From Curtobacterium sp. UCD-KPL2560 (GTDB lineage Bacteria > Actinomycetota > Actinomycetes > Actinomycetales > Microbacteriaceae): 52,177 bases of DNA. The translations under genes were made by a program, and so were the position numbers. The notes under the pieces are model-generated. The model was given only the letters and a program-made list of their open reading frames with translations, did no database searches and was not told the DNA's origin. This document shows, in pieces, positions 35,214 to 43,059 of this stretch (position 1 is its first letter; every line of letters begins with the position of its first letter). The stretch covers positions 47,391 through 99,567 of the forward strand of contig NZ_MCIG01000003.1 in assembly GCF_001705035.1 (NCBI RefSeq). Direction: 5' to 3'.

Positions 35214-35951
35214 GTGGTCGTCGCCGGGGTCGCGCTCGTCGTGTCCGCTCTCGTCGTCGTGGTGGTCGCCCCCCGGGTGCTGACCCGTTCGGCGTGGACG
35301 ATCAGCCACCCGCGCACCGCACTGGTGTCGTGGTCGCTCGCGGTCGTGCTCGGGGTCGTCGGCTTCGTGCTCGGCATCGCGTTCGTGGTGCTCGCCGACC
35401 GACCGCTCACCGACCCGTTCCGGCTGGACGACTCCCCCACGCACGGCCTGAACATCGGCGTCGCGCTCCTCGCCGTGCTCGCCTTCGTCGTCGCGGTGCG
35501 GGTCCGGCCGGGCGCCGACCAGGTCGCCGTGCGCGAGGCGATGCGGGCCGGGGCAGCACCGCACCGTGAGATCGACGGCACCCCCGTCGCCGTCGTCGAG
35601 GCGGACCACGCACTGGCCTGTGCCGTCCCCGGCCGGGAGGGCGGGGTGCTCGTCAGCACCGGGCTCGCGGACCTGCTGCGGACCGACGAACTGGAGGCCG
35701 TGGTCGCCCACGAACGCGCGCACCTGACCCAGCGCCACGCGGTCGCGGTCGCGGTCGCCGAGTCGATCGAACGTGCGGTCCCGTGGGTGCCCGGCGCGCG
35801 CGCCATGGCGCGCTCGACGCGCGTCCTCGTCGAGTTCGCGGCGGACGACGCGGCCGCACGCCGCGTCGGGCGGGACGCGCTGCGTCGGGCGGTGCTCGTG
35901 GCGGACGGGACGAGCGCACTCGGGGCGATCCGCGCCTCCAGACTGGAGTAG
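35214..35951 (+). CDS. M56/M48-type membrane metallopeptidase, partner of BlaI-like regulator
   Basis: The 245-residue product has three N-terminal hydrophobic helices (VAGVALVVSALVVVVVAP; VSWSLAVVLGVVGFVLGIAF; IGVALLAVLAFVVAV) and the zinc motif VVAHERAHLTQRH (HExxH with Glu catalytic). A conserved acidic helix FAADDAAARRVG follows as third-ligand region. It lacks the long extracellular sensor domain of BlaR1/MecR1, so it is a minimal version seen in many actinobacteria. GTG 35214 is 13 bp after the regulator stop and has no clear ribosome site, suggesting coupling. Confidence 0.82.
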   Translation: MVVAGVALVVSALVVVVVAPRVLTRSAWTISHPRTALVSWSLAVVLGVVGFVLGIAFVVLADRPLTDPFRLDDSPTHGLNIGVALLAVLAFVVAVRVRPGADQVAVREAMRAGAAPHREIDGTPVAVVEADHALACAVPGREGGVLVSTGLADLLRTDELEAVVAHERAHLTQRHAVAVAVAESIERAVPWVPGARAMARSTRVLVEFAADDAAARRVGRDALRRAVLVADGTSALGAIRASRLE

Positions 35952-35989
35952 CGGCCACCGTCGGAGGTGAGGCATAGGGTGAACGCACC

Positions 35990-36472
35990 GTGAAGCCACT
36001 GACCGAAGCAGACATCCGTTCGTCGTTCGTGAACGCCACCCCGGAGGAACTCGAGCAGCTGCCGATCCCCGGCCTGCACGAGATGCTCTGGGACGAACGC
36101 GAGTTCCTCGGCTGGCGCGACCCGCAGGCCGCCCGCCGCGGCTACATCGTGTCGTGGGTCGACGACCGTCCCGTCGGGATCGTCGTGCGCTCCGCCGGTG
36201 GGTCGCTCCGCCCGGGGATCGCCGCGATGTGCTCCTTCTGCCACTCCCCGCAGCCCGCGACACAGGTCCGCCTGTTCTCGGCGGCACGCGCGGGCGAGTC
36301 CGGACGCAACGGCAACACGATCGGCTCGTACATCTGCGAGGACCTCGGGTGCTCGATGCTCATCCGCACCGCCCCGCCGCACCTGAACCCGCCGGCGACC
36401 ATCGCGATGCGTGGCGAAGCGCTGCTGCGCCGGGTGCAGAACTTCACCGCGGACGTGTCGAAGACCGCGTGA
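35990..36472 (+). CDS. FBP domain zinc-finger protein
   Basis: The 160-residue protein matches the FBP C-terminal treble-clef zinc-finger family, related to fibronectin-binding and EF-G-binding proteins such as FusB; family members bind elongation factor G. Zinc cysteines: AAMCSFCHSPQP and YICEDLGCSMLIR; SGRNGNTIGSYI between them is strongly conserved. The N-terminal half contains SFVNATPEELEQLPIPGL. GTG 35990 follows TAGGGT by nine bases. The next gene overlaps its stop as GTGA. Confidence 0.85.
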   Translation: MKPLTEADIRSSFVNATPEELEQLPIPGLHEMLWDEREFLGWRDPQAARRGYIVSWVDDRPVGIVVRSAGGSLRPGIAAMCSFCHSPQPATQVRLFSAARAGESGRNGNTIGSYICEDLGCSMLIRTAPPHLNPPATIAMRGEALLRRVQNFTADVSKTA

Positions 36473-36723
36473 GCCGGTTCGCGACCGCTCGTTGGGCCGT
36501 CGTCGAGGAGCTCGGCGACGGACGGTGGCGACTGTCGGTTCGGGACGAGGCGGACGACGAACTCGGCGCGTTCGGGCTCGGGGTCGAGGGGGCGTGGGAC
36601 CCGGACGTCGAACCGCACGTGGGGTTCGTGCTCGTGCAGCTCGGGGTGACGCTCCGTGGGGCACGGCCGTGGCACGAGGACGAGCTCGGGGACCAGCGGG
36701 CGGCGGTGCTGCCGCTCGGTTGA
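36469..36723 (+). CDS. Small hypothetical protein coupled to the FBP gene
   Basis: 84 residues starting VSRFATARWAVVEELGDGRW. It is acidic, rich in Asp, Glu and Trp, without membrane segments or motifs I recognise. Support for coding comes from the GTGA overlap with the FBP gene, normal codon third-position GC and a clean end before the 36752-36838 repeats. Confidence 0.65.
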   Translation: MSRFATARWAVVEELGDGRWRLSVRDEADDELGAFGLGVEGAWDPDVEPHVGFVLVQLGVTLRGARPWHEDELGDQRAAVLPLG

Positions 36724-36751
36724 GTGGCAGCGCGGTCGGTCGTCGGGACGG

Positions 36752-36838
36752 GGCTCGGTCGCATCGTCAGGGCTCCGTCGCATCGTCGAGGCTCGCTGCC
36801 GGGCCGGGGCTCGATGCCGGGCCGGGGATCGCTGCCGG
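36752..36838. repeat. Degenerate 18-22-bp tandem repeats
   Basis: Between the convergent 36469 and LysR genes, TCGCATCGTC occurs twice (36758, 36777) and then GCCGGGCCGGGG twice (36798, 36816). Each word is followed by a CTC- or ATC-containing spacer. No hairpin or gene is seen here. Confidence 0.65.
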
Positions 36839-36847
36839 CCTGCGCCG

Positions 36848-37723
36848 TCAGCGCTCGGTCGCGGCGATGAAGTTCCGCAGGATCTCGCGGTCGTCGTCGG
36901 CACGCACCGCCCAGTGCAGCTCGCTCCGGTGGTCGCCGTCCAGCGGCAGCAGCACGACCGTGTCCGGGGCCGCGAGCGTCGCGCTCTCCGGTGCCACCGT
37001 CACCCCGAGCCCCACCCCGACCAGGTGCAGCACGGTGGCCCAGGTCGTGGCCTCCTGGACCACCTGGGGGCGGCGTCCGTCCACGACGACGGGAGCCAGG
37101 TTGCGCTCCGTCGCCACCGCACCGGCGATGGGCGGGAAGAACACGAACGGCTCGTCGACGAGCTCGGTCCCGGCGATGCTCGCCCGGCCGGCGAGCCGGT
37201 GCCCACGCGGGACCGCCGCGACGAACCGCTCGGTGCGGAACGGCAGGAGCCGCACGGCCGGGTCCGGGTCGGGGTCGCGCACGACGGCCAGGTCGAGCTC
37301 GCCGCGGACGATCCGGGCGAGGAGCGTCGACGAGTAGCCCTCGGTGAGCTCCACCCGCACCAGGGGGAAGCGCTGCCGGAACACCTGGACGCGTTCGACC
37401 GGTCCGAGGGGCAGCGCCGAGACGACGAACCCGACGTCGAGCCGACCGACCTCGCCACGGCCGACCCGGACGACCTCGTCGAGGTCCCGTTCCGCCTGCT
37501 CGAGCAGTGAGCGCGCACGACCCTGCAGCACCCGCCCGGCGGGGGTGAGCGCGACGCTGCGCGACGTCCGGACGAACAGGTCGACGCCGAGGTCGCGCTC
37601 GGTGCGGCGGATCTGCTGCGACAACGCCGGTTGTGCGATGCGGAGCCGTTCGGCGGCCCGACTGAAGTGCAGTTCGTCGGCCACCGCGAGGAACGCCCGG
37701 AGCTGGCGCAGGTCCACATCCAT
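36848..37723 (-). CDS. LysR family transcriptional regulator
   Basis: 291 residues. The winged helix-turn-helix is at residues 1-60 (DLRQLRAFLAVADELHFSRA, IAQPALSQQIRR), followed by the LysR effector domain (RLDVGFVVSALPLGPVERVQ, GELDLAVVRDPDPDPAVRLL). Effector unknown. It is divergent from a GNAT gene over a 69-bp gap carrying an inverted repeat, the usual layout of a LysR protein and its target. Confidence 0.9.
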   Translation of the reverse strand: MDVDLRQLRAFLAVADELHFSRAAERLRIAQPALSQQIRRTERDLGVDLFVRTSRSVALTPAGRVLQGRARSLLEQAERDLDEVVRVGRGEVGRLDVGFVVSALPLGPVERVQVFRQRFPLVRVELTEGYSSTLLARIVRGELDLAVVRDPDPDPAVRLLPFRTERFVAAVPRGHRLAGRASIAGTELVDEPFVFFPPIAGAVATERNLAPVVVDGRRPQVVQEATTWATVLHLVGVGLGVTVAPESATLAAPDTVVLLPLDGDHRSELHWAVRADDDREILRNFIAATER

Positions 37724-37768
37724 GCACGCAGCGTACTGATCCACCGTGATCGGTATTGGACGTGCATG
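37721..37768. promoter_or_regulatory. Inverted repeat in the LysR/GNAT divergent region
   Basis: CATGCACG (37721-37728, including the LysR start codon) and CGTGCATG (37761-37768) are exact inverted copies 32 bp apart. Between them ATCCACCGTGAT is a T-N-A dyad of the LysR kind. Binding at both arms could loop the promoter region. Confidence 0.45.
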
Positions 37769-37792
37769 CATCGATCGTCCGAGGATGGACGC

Positions 37793-38326
37793 ATGCCCGA
37801 CACCGCTGCTGCCGCTGGCGCACCCGCACCCGCACCCGCTTCCGACCCGGCCTCGGCCCTGGCCATCGTCGAACTCGCGACGCCCGCCGATGCCGATGCG
37901 TTCCGCACCCTCAACGAGGCCTGGATCGAGCGGTACTTCACGCTCGAGGACGAGGACCGCGCGATCCTGGGCGACCCGGCCGGCCGCATCGTCGAGCCCG
38001 GGGGCGCCGTGTTCGTCGCCCGTCTGGACGACGAGGTGATCGGGTGCATCGGCCTGATGCCGGTCGGCGACCGGGTCTTCGAGCTCGTGAAGATGGCGGT
38101 CTCCCCCGCGCACCAAGGGCACGGCACCGGCCGGAAGCTCATCGCGGTCGCGCTCGACCGGGCACGGGAGCTCGGTGCTCGACGCGTCGTCCTGGAGAGC
38201 AACAGCCAGCTCGCGAGCGCCGTGCACCTGTACGAGGCGTTCGGGTTCCGGCACCTCGGGCACGACGAGGTGGCACCGAGCCCGTACGTCCGGGCGGACG
38301 TGCACATGGTGCTCGACCTGGCGTGA
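37793..38326 (+). CDS. GNAT family N-acetyltransferase
   Basis: 177 residues. After an Ala/Pro-rich leader comes a standard GNAT fold: VGDRVFELVKMAVSPAHQGH followed by GTGRKLIAVAL, the acetyl-CoA pyrophosphate loop (Q/R-x-x-G-x-G/A form QGHGTG), then VVLESNSQLASAVHLYEAFG and YVRADVHMVLDL. The acetyl acceptor is unknown. ATG 37793 has GAGGA seven bases upstream; an earlier ATG at 37766 is less likely. Probable target of the divergent LysR gene. Confidence 0.85.
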   Translation: MPDTAAAAGAPAPAPASDPASALAIVELATPADADAFRTLNEAWIERYFTLEDEDRAILGDPAGRIVEPGGAVFVARLDDEVIGCIGLMPVGDRVFELVKMAVSPAHQGHGTGRKLIAVALDRARELGARRVVLESNSQLASAVHLYEAFGFRHLGHDEVAPSPYVRADVHMVLDLA

Positions 38327-38352
38327 CCGGACCGGCGGTAGCGTCGGGCGCG

Positions 38353-38832
38353 ATGGACATCCGCTCGCGTCAGGACGCCGACCTCGTGCCCCTCGTCGAG
38401 GTGCTCCGGCGGACACACGAGGGCGGGTACCCGGCGCACTGGCCCATCGACCCCGAGCGATGGCTGTCGCCGCCCGGGTTCCTCGCGGCGTGGACGGCGC
38501 TGGTCGGCGACGTCCCGGTCGGCCACGTGGGGCTCGCTGCTCCCGATCCGGACGCACCGCCGCTGGTCACCCGCCTGCTCGTCCACCCGGACCACCGCGG
38601 ACGCGGGGTCGCCGACGCCCTGATGGCGACGGTCGAGGCGACGGCCGGTGTCCTCGCCGGGCCGGCCCGCGGCCTGCAGGTCCTCCGGCTCGACGTCACC
38701 GAGGAGACGCCCGGAGCGTGGCGGCTGTACGAGCGGCGTGGGTGGCAGCTGACCGGACGCCGACCCGCCGACTGGCGGAAGCCGGACGGGTCCGTCCCGG
38801 TGGTGCGCTGGTACGAGAAGCGTCTGGGGTGA
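38353..38832 (+). CDS. GNAT family N-acetyltransferase (second)
   Basis: 159 residues with VTRLLVHPDHRGRGVADALM, the acetyl-CoA-binding R-G-R-G-V loop, and LRLDVTEETPGAWRLYERRG. Substrate unknown. ATG 38353 follows TAGCGT by eight bases, so it may have its own leaderless transcript although it is only 26 bp after the previous GNAT. The two GNAT proteins share the fold only. Confidence 0.83.
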   Translation: MDIRSRQDADLVPLVEVLRRTHEGGYPAHWPIDPERWLSPPGFLAAWTALVGDVPVGHVGLAAPDPDAPPLVTRLLVHPDHRGRGVADALMATVEATAGVLAGPARGLQVLRLDVTEETPGAWRLYERRGWQLTGRRPADWRKPDGSVPVVRWYEKRLG

Positions 38833-38849
38833 GCCGGTACGCTCGCGGC

Positions 38850-39038
38850 ATGGCGACGTACCAGGTGCAGGCCGTCCGAGAGCGCGGCGCGTGGCAGGTG
38901 TTCATCGAGGGGACCCTCGTCACCGAGGTGGTGCGGTGGCCGTCCGTCGCCTTCGTCGCCCGCGAGTTCCTCGCGATGGACCGTGACGACGACCTGCGGA
39001 TCCAGGTGGTCGGTCGCAACCAGTACGTCGACGCCTGA
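38850..39038 (+). CDS. Small conserved-looking hypothetical protein
   Basis: 62 residues starting MATYQVQAVRERGAWQVFIE, then GTLVTEVVRWPSVAFVAREF and DDLRIQVVGRN. The alternating pattern suggests a small beta-alpha-beta domain. ATG 38850 follows TACGCT by six bases. No family recognised. It is convergent with the DUF2087 gene, 16 bp apart. Confidence 0.7.
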   Translation: MATYQVQAVRERGAWQVFIEGTLVTEVVRWPSVAFVAREFLAMDRDDDLRIQVVGRNQYVDA

Positions 39039-39054
39039 CCCCGTCCCCGTTCCC

Positions 39055-39579
39055 TCAGCCGGCCGTGCGCGTCCGGGAGTAGGCGCTGCCGTCGGCGTCG
39101 CGCACGACGAGGCCGAAGTCGACCAGGTACCGCCGGAGCGTCACGGGATCCTCGTGGAACCGCCGGAGTCGCTCGGTGACGGCGCGTTCGTCGAGGACCT
39201 CCTCCGGGGTGAGCGCCTGCTCCACGACCCACTGCAGCACGGCTCGACGGTCCGCGGGCGATGCCGGGTACTGCGCGATCCGGCCGTCCTCGAGGAAGCG
39301 CTCGACGCCCTGCGGTCGCGCTGACGATCCGGCCGCCAGCGCGGCGGCGAACACCTCCGGTCCCGCGACGTACCCGCCGTCGTCGGTGACGGTCACGAGT
39401 CCCACGCGCTGCAGCGCCCGCAGTGCACGTCGGGTCCGGGCCGGGAGCTGACCGCCCTCCCCGTCCCCCGCAGGCGACGACACCGCGCCGAGGGCGACCT
39501 GGGCGTACACCCGCCGACGGTCGTCGTCCGCCAGCACGGCGAAGACGGGTCGCCAGTCACGTCCGGTGTGTCCGGTCAC
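39055..39579 (-). CDS. DUF2087 domain-containing protein
   Basis: 174 residues: an N-terminal winged-helix-like part (FAVLADDDRRRVYAQVALG, RALRALQRVGLVTVTDDGGY) followed by a DUF2087 domain (LEDGRIAQYPASPADRRAVL, RFHEDPVTLRRYLVDFGLVV, SAYSR). DUF2087 is found fused to transcription-regulator or acetyltransferase domains. GTG 39579 is fixed by AGGAGG eight bases upstream. A DNA-binding role is likely but not shown. Confidence 0.8.
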   Translation of the reverse strand: MTGHTGRDWRPVFAVLADDDRRRVYAQVALGAVSSPAGDGEGGQLPARTRRALRALQRVGLVTVTDDGGYVAGPEVFAAALAAGSSARPQGVERFLEDGRIAQYPASPADRRAVLQWVVEQALTPEEVLDERAVTERLRRFHEDPVTLRRYLVDFGLVVRDADGSAYSRTRTAG

Positions 39580-39756
39580 GTCGGTCCCCTCCTGTCGGTC
39601 CTCCGCACGTGCAGCTCGGCGCGACGGATCCGATCGCCCCGGGGTGCTCTGCTGACGCCAAGGCTCCCACGCCGCTGCCACGCCGTCCGCACGCCGCGTC
39701 GCAGCGCGGGATCCCGGCCCGTCGGCCACGGCCACGGCCACGGCCACGGCCGCTGG

Positions 39757-40944
39757 TCACGCCACGTGCCAGACCAGCCCCTCCTGCGCCCCCGACGGGT
39801 ACGCCGCCGCGATCCGGTGCACGGCCTCGCGCAGCGTCTCCGGCGAGCAGGCGAGGTTGAGCCGGGCGAACCCCCGCCCCTGCGCGCCGAACCCGAGCCC
39901 CGAGTTCAGCGCCACGTAGGCGTTCTCGCGCAGCGGCACGGCCGGGTCGTCGCCGAGCCCGATCCCCCGGAAGTCGAGCCACGCCAGGTAGCCGGCGCGC
40001 GGACGGGTGTAGACGACGCCGGGCAGGTGCTCGGCGAGCAGGGTACCGAGCAGCCGTTCGTTCGCGACGATCCGCCCGACCACCTCGTCGAGCCAGTCCG
40101 TCGCCAGGCTGAACGCCGCGAGGTTCGCGTGCAGCCCGAGGATGCTCGTGCGGCAGGCGACCTCCTCCCACAGCGTCTCGAGCAGGGCGGCGGTGCGGTC
40201 GTCTCCGGCGACGATGACCGAGCACTTCACGCCGGCGAGATTCCACCCCTTGCTCGCGCTCGTCACGCAGACGCTGCGCGCACCGGCGGCCTCGGCCACC
40301 ATCGCGAACGGGGTGAACCGGACGCCGGGGTGGGTGAGCGGCGCGTGGATCTCGTCGCTGATGACCAGGACGTCGTAGCGCGCGGCGAGGGCGGCGAGCG
40401 CCTCGAGGTCGGCGCGGTCGTGCACGAGTCCCATCGGGTTGTGCGGGTTGCAGAGCAGGAACACCCGGACACCGTCGGCGAAGGCCCGCTCGAGGCCGTC
40501 GAGGTCGAGTCGGTAGACGCCCCACTGCTCGGCGAGCGGCACCTCCTCGACCTGACACCGTGCCTCCTCGACGAGTTCGAAGAACGGCGGGTACACCGGC
40601 GGCGTGATCGCGACGCGGCCGCCGTCGGGCAGCGCGAGCCGCAGCGTCTCCACGATCCCGACGCTGACGTCCGTCGCCAGGTGGACCCGTGCCGGGTCGA
40701 CCTGCCACCCCCACCGTTCCGCTGCGAACCGCGCGAACGCGGGCGCGAGCGGTCCCGGTCCGTCAAGGTAGCCCAGGTCCGACTGCTGCACCCGCTCGAC
40801 GAGCGCCTGCCGGATCGCCGGCGCGACGTCGTGGTCCATCTCGGCGACGAACAGCGGCAGCACCTCGGGTGCGTACCGCGTCCACTTGATGCTCGTCCGC
40901 ACCCCGCGGAGCGTCCCGACCGGGTCCTGCTCGTCGTCCGCCAT
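39757..40944 (-). CDS. MalY/PatB-type aminotransferase or C-S lyase
   Basis: The 395-residue fold-type I PLP enzyme of the MalY/PatB group often acts as cystathionine or cysteine-conjugate beta-lyase. Markers: SIKWTRYAPEVLPLFVAEMD at the start, ITPPVYPPFFELVE, LLCNPHNPMGLVHDR, and the PLP lysine in TSASKGWNLAGVKCS. The reaction is inferred from the family. Start ATG 40944 (MADDEQDP) lacks a clear ribosome site or TANNNT; ATG 40956 is four codons longer. It is divergent from the PEP-mutase-family gene; the 166-bp gap contains a half REP element at 40964-40979. Confidence 0.87.
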   Translation of the reverse strand: MADDEQDPVGTLRGVRTSIKWTRYAPEVLPLFVAEMDHDVAPAIRQALVERVQQSDLGYLDGPGPLAPAFARFAAERWGWQVDPARVHLATDVSVGIVETLRLALPDGGRVAITPPVYPPFFELVEEARCQVEEVPLAEQWGVYRLDLDGLERAFADGVRVFLLCNPHNPMGLVHDRADLEALAALAARYDVLVISDEIHAPLTHPGVRFTPFAMVAEAAGARSVCVTSASKGWNLAGVKCSVIVAGDDRTAALLETLWEEVACRTSILGLHANLAAFSLATDWLDEVVGRIVANERLLGTLLAEHLPGVVYTRPRAGYLAWLDFRGIGLGDDPAVPLRENAYVALNSGLGFGAQGRGFARLNLACSPETLREAVHRIAAAYPSGAQEGLVWHVA

Positions 40945-41110
40945 GCGTCCCAGCATGCATCGGCCGGGAGGCGCGGTGCGACTCCGGCCGTCATCCCGCG
41001 TCGCACAGGTGGTCGCGTCTGCACCCATCGGCCCTGTGGACGCGGGACGGTCGTCCACAACCCGCCCGGGACCGCTCCGCAGGGCCGTGCGTCGGCCTAC
41101 TCTCGGCTGC

Positions 41111-41887
41111 ATGACCACGAGCACCGCCGACAAGGCCACCACCCTCCAGCAGCTGCACGAGGCCCCCGAGATCCTGCGCGTCGTGAACGTGTGGGACGCG
41201 ATCAGCGCCAAGGTCGTGAGCGACCTGCCGCACACGAAGGCGATCGCGACCGCCGGGCACTCGATCGCAGCGTCGCACGGCTACGAGGACGGCGGCATGC
41301 CCCTCGACGTCGCCCTGGCCGGAGCGGCGACGGTCGTCGCGGCGACCGACCTGCCCGTCACCGCCGACCTCGACGACGGCTACGAGGACCCGGCTGAGAC
41401 GATCCGGCGCGCCATCGCAGCGGGCGTCGTCGGTGCGAACGTCGAGGACCGTCTCCGTCCCTTCGACGAGGCCGTCGCCCGGGTCGCGGCGATCACCGCG
41501 GCTGCCGAGGCCGAGGGCATCGCGTTCCAGCTCAACGCCCGCACCGACGCCATCGCGCGCGGCGGCGACCGGCCGATCGACGAGAGCATCGAGGACGCCA
41601 TCGCCCGCGGCAAGGCGTTCCTCGACAACGGTGCAGCCCTCGTGTTCGTCCCGGGTGCGATCCAGCGCGACGTCGTCGAACGACTCGTCGACGGGCTCGG
41701 TCGCGGCAAGCTCTCCGTGATCGGCCTGCCGGGCGCCCTGCCCGCCGCCGAGTACGAAGCCCTGGGGGTCGCCCGCATCTCCTACGGGCCGCTCACGCAG
41801 CGCGTCGCGCTGCGCGCGCTCCGCGACCTGGCGACCGACCTGTACGGCGACGGCGTCGTGCCGGAGGACACCCCGGTCCTGAACTGA
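41111..41887 (+). CDS. Isocitrate lyase/PEP mutase family protein
   Basis: The 258-residue TIM-barrel protein has VVNVWDAISAKVVSD, ATAGHSIAASHGYEDG, TADLDDGYEDPAETIRR (metal-binding Asp-Asp), GANVEDR and LNARTDAIARG. The family includes PEP mutase, phosphonopyruvate and oxaloacetate hydrolases and methylisocitrate lyase. The lyase KKCGH motif is absent, so isocitrate lyase activity is unlikely; a carboxy-PEP or phosphonate role cannot be told. ATG 41111 follows TACTCT by seven bases. A REP copy follows the stop. Confidence 0.85.
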   Translation: MTTSTADKATTLQQLHEAPEILRVVNVWDAISAKVVSDLPHTKAIATAGHSIAASHGYEDGGMPLDVALAGAATVVAATDLPVTADLDDGYEDPAETIRRAIAAGVVGANVEDRLRPFDEAVARVAAITAAAEAEGIAFQLNARTDAIARGGDRPIDESIEDAIARGKAFLDNGAALVFVPGAIQRDVVERLVDGLGRGKLSVIGLPGALPAAEYEALGVARISYGPLTQRVALRALRDLATDLYGDGVVPEDTPVLN

Positions 41888-41894
41888 GCCAACG

Positions 41895-41940
41895 CCGGAC
41901 GGGAGGCTCGGGGCCCGACCGCACCGCGCCTCCCGTCCGG
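41895..41940. repeat. REP-like palindrome, degenerate left arm
   Basis: The left arm CCGGACGGGAGGCTCGGGGC (41895-41914) differs from the family at three positions, while the right arm GCACCGCGCCTCCCGTCCGG (41921-41940) is intact. It starts eight bases after the preceding stop codon. Confidence 0.8.
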
Positions 41941-41963
41941 GCCCTGGACGTCGAGCCCGATCT

Positions 41964-42199
41964 CGTGTACAGTGTCTCGCTGGTGCACTGCAGCGAACCC
42001 ATCTGACTCGCGCACACCGACCCGTCTCGCAACCGGCCCACCTGGGCCGCATTCCCTCGAGACCACCGCTCGATCCGAACGGACGAGCTGCACGTCGAGA
42101 CACGACGTGCGCGCCCGCACCCGATGCGTCGCGCCGGACTGGGACGTCCGCGCCGACACCGGGCAGAACGGGCGCCGAACGACCAGGAAGTACCGCACC
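41964..42199 (+). promoter_or_regulatory. Long leader upstream of the 42200 gene
   Basis: A -10-like TACAGT (41967-41972) is followed by about 220 nt without a gene. Just after it TCGCTG and CAGCGA (about 41975-41994) can pair across GTGCACTG, and further GC-rich dyads occur up to the ribosome site AGGAAG. The length is unusual here, where most leaders are absent or under 60 nt. No known riboswitch class is recognised. Confidence 0.4.
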
Positions 42200-42496
42200 A
42201 TGAACACCATCACCACGAACACCCGCATCACCATCACAGGGACCGCACTCGCGGCCCCCGTCGTCTCACCCGACCGCATCGCCGAGTTCCCGGTGCGTGA
42301 CGACCGCTCGCAGCGCGAGTACCTCGTCCGCATCCCCGCCGACGACCTGCGCGCCTTCGTCACCCGTGACGCCCGCGTGGACGTCGACGGCGAGTCCGGC
42401 TGGACCGTGCCGGGCCGCTCCTGGCGGGGCGAGGCGAGCAGGACCATCCTGCTCGCCGGGTCCGTCCGCCGGGGCGAGCTCGCCCTCGCAGCTTGA
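42200..42496 (+). CDS. Small hypothetical protein, possible OB-like beta fold
   Basis: 98 residues starting MNTITTNTRITITGTALAAP. Features: a Thr-rich N-terminus, a beta-rich middle (EFPVRDDRSQREYLVRIPAD) and an Arg-rich end (WTVPGRSWRGEASRTILLAG). The strand order faintly recalls short SSB-like OB folds, but the match is too weak for a name. AGGAAG nine bases before ATG 42200 supports the start. A terminator follows at 42546-42584. Confidence 0.65.
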   Translation: MNTITTNTRITITGTALAAPVVSPDRIAEFPVRDDRSQREYLVRIPADDLRAFVTRDARVDVDGESGWTVPGRSWRGEASRTILLAGSVRRGELALAA

Positions 42497-42545
42497 TCGG
42501 CTGATCGGCTGATCGGTCGGTCGACTGATCAGAGGACCGACACCA

Positions 42546-42584
42546 CGACGAACGCCGTCGGCACTGAGCCGGCGGCGTTCGTCG
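42546..42584. terminator. Bidirectional terminator
   Basis: Arms CGACGAACGCCGTCGGC (42546-42562) and GCCGGCGGCGTTCGTCG (42568-42584) with one G-U pair, loop ACTGA. It lies between the convergent 42200 and 42623 genes. The sequence just before it repeats CGGCTGAT (about 42497-42530). Confidence 0.8.
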
Positions 42585-42622
42585 TTCCCGGTCGCACCCC
42601 GCGGATCACGACCGCGGCGAGG

Positions 42623-42961
42623 TCACACGGCCGGCGGGTCGTCCGCTCCGCGGAAGTGCTGCCGTTCATCGGCGTTCACCGGTCGTTCCGGGCCCGCTCG
42701 GCGCGCAGCGTCCCGGAGCCGTCGGATGAACGCCGGATCCTCGGGTTCGAGTTCGTCGTCCGGCGCCACCGTGACCGTCAGCTCGCTCGACGGACCGACC
42801 AGCAGCAGCGTCCGCGTCACGGTCCCGTCGTCACCGACCGACGGCACCGAGATCGCGTCGGTGCGGCCGTTCGCGCCCAGTGCCGCCGCGTAGTCGACCA
42901 CGGCGTCGGCGATCAGGTCCCCCGTCAGGATCAGGGTGGCGTCGTAGTGGATGTACTTCAC
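42623..42961 (-). CDS. Small acidic protein, DDELEPED family (copy A)
   Basis: 112 residues starting VKYIHYDATLILTGDLIADA, then AVVDYAAALGANGRTDAISV, LLLVGPSSELTVTV, the motif APDDELEPEDPAF and a basic tail. A paralogue at 43667-44020 shares KY, TG..IA.AV..YAAALG.NG.TD, LL.G and APDDELEPED in the same order. No known domain or membrane segment is visible. GTG 42961 is preceded by GGGAGG four to five bases upstream. It lies downstream of the unknown gene 43060-43521 on the same strand, about 98 bp away. Confidence 0.75.
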   Translation of the reverse strand: MKYIHYDATLILTGDLIADAVVDYAAALGANGRTDAISVPSVGDDGTVTRTLLLVGPSSELTVTVAPDDELEPEDPAFIRRLRDAARRAGPERPVNADERQHFRGADDPPAV

Positions 42962-43059
42962 GTGCCCTCCCGCAGTTCGTGCCACTGACGGTAGGTGCCG
43001 GGCGCCGAGTCGCCGTCCGGGCTCTGCGTTCTGCGGCCAGCCGGCCGCACGACGGACGG

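Noticed and set aside
41111..41887. Isocitrate lyase (aceA)
   Set aside because: The protein is about 258 residues and lacks the KKCGH lyase motif; it belongs to the wider PEP mutase-like family.
42200..42496. Naming the small gene as SSB or PriB
   Set aside because: Only a vague beta-strand pattern supports it; no conserved OB-fold or DNA-binding residues could be pointed to.
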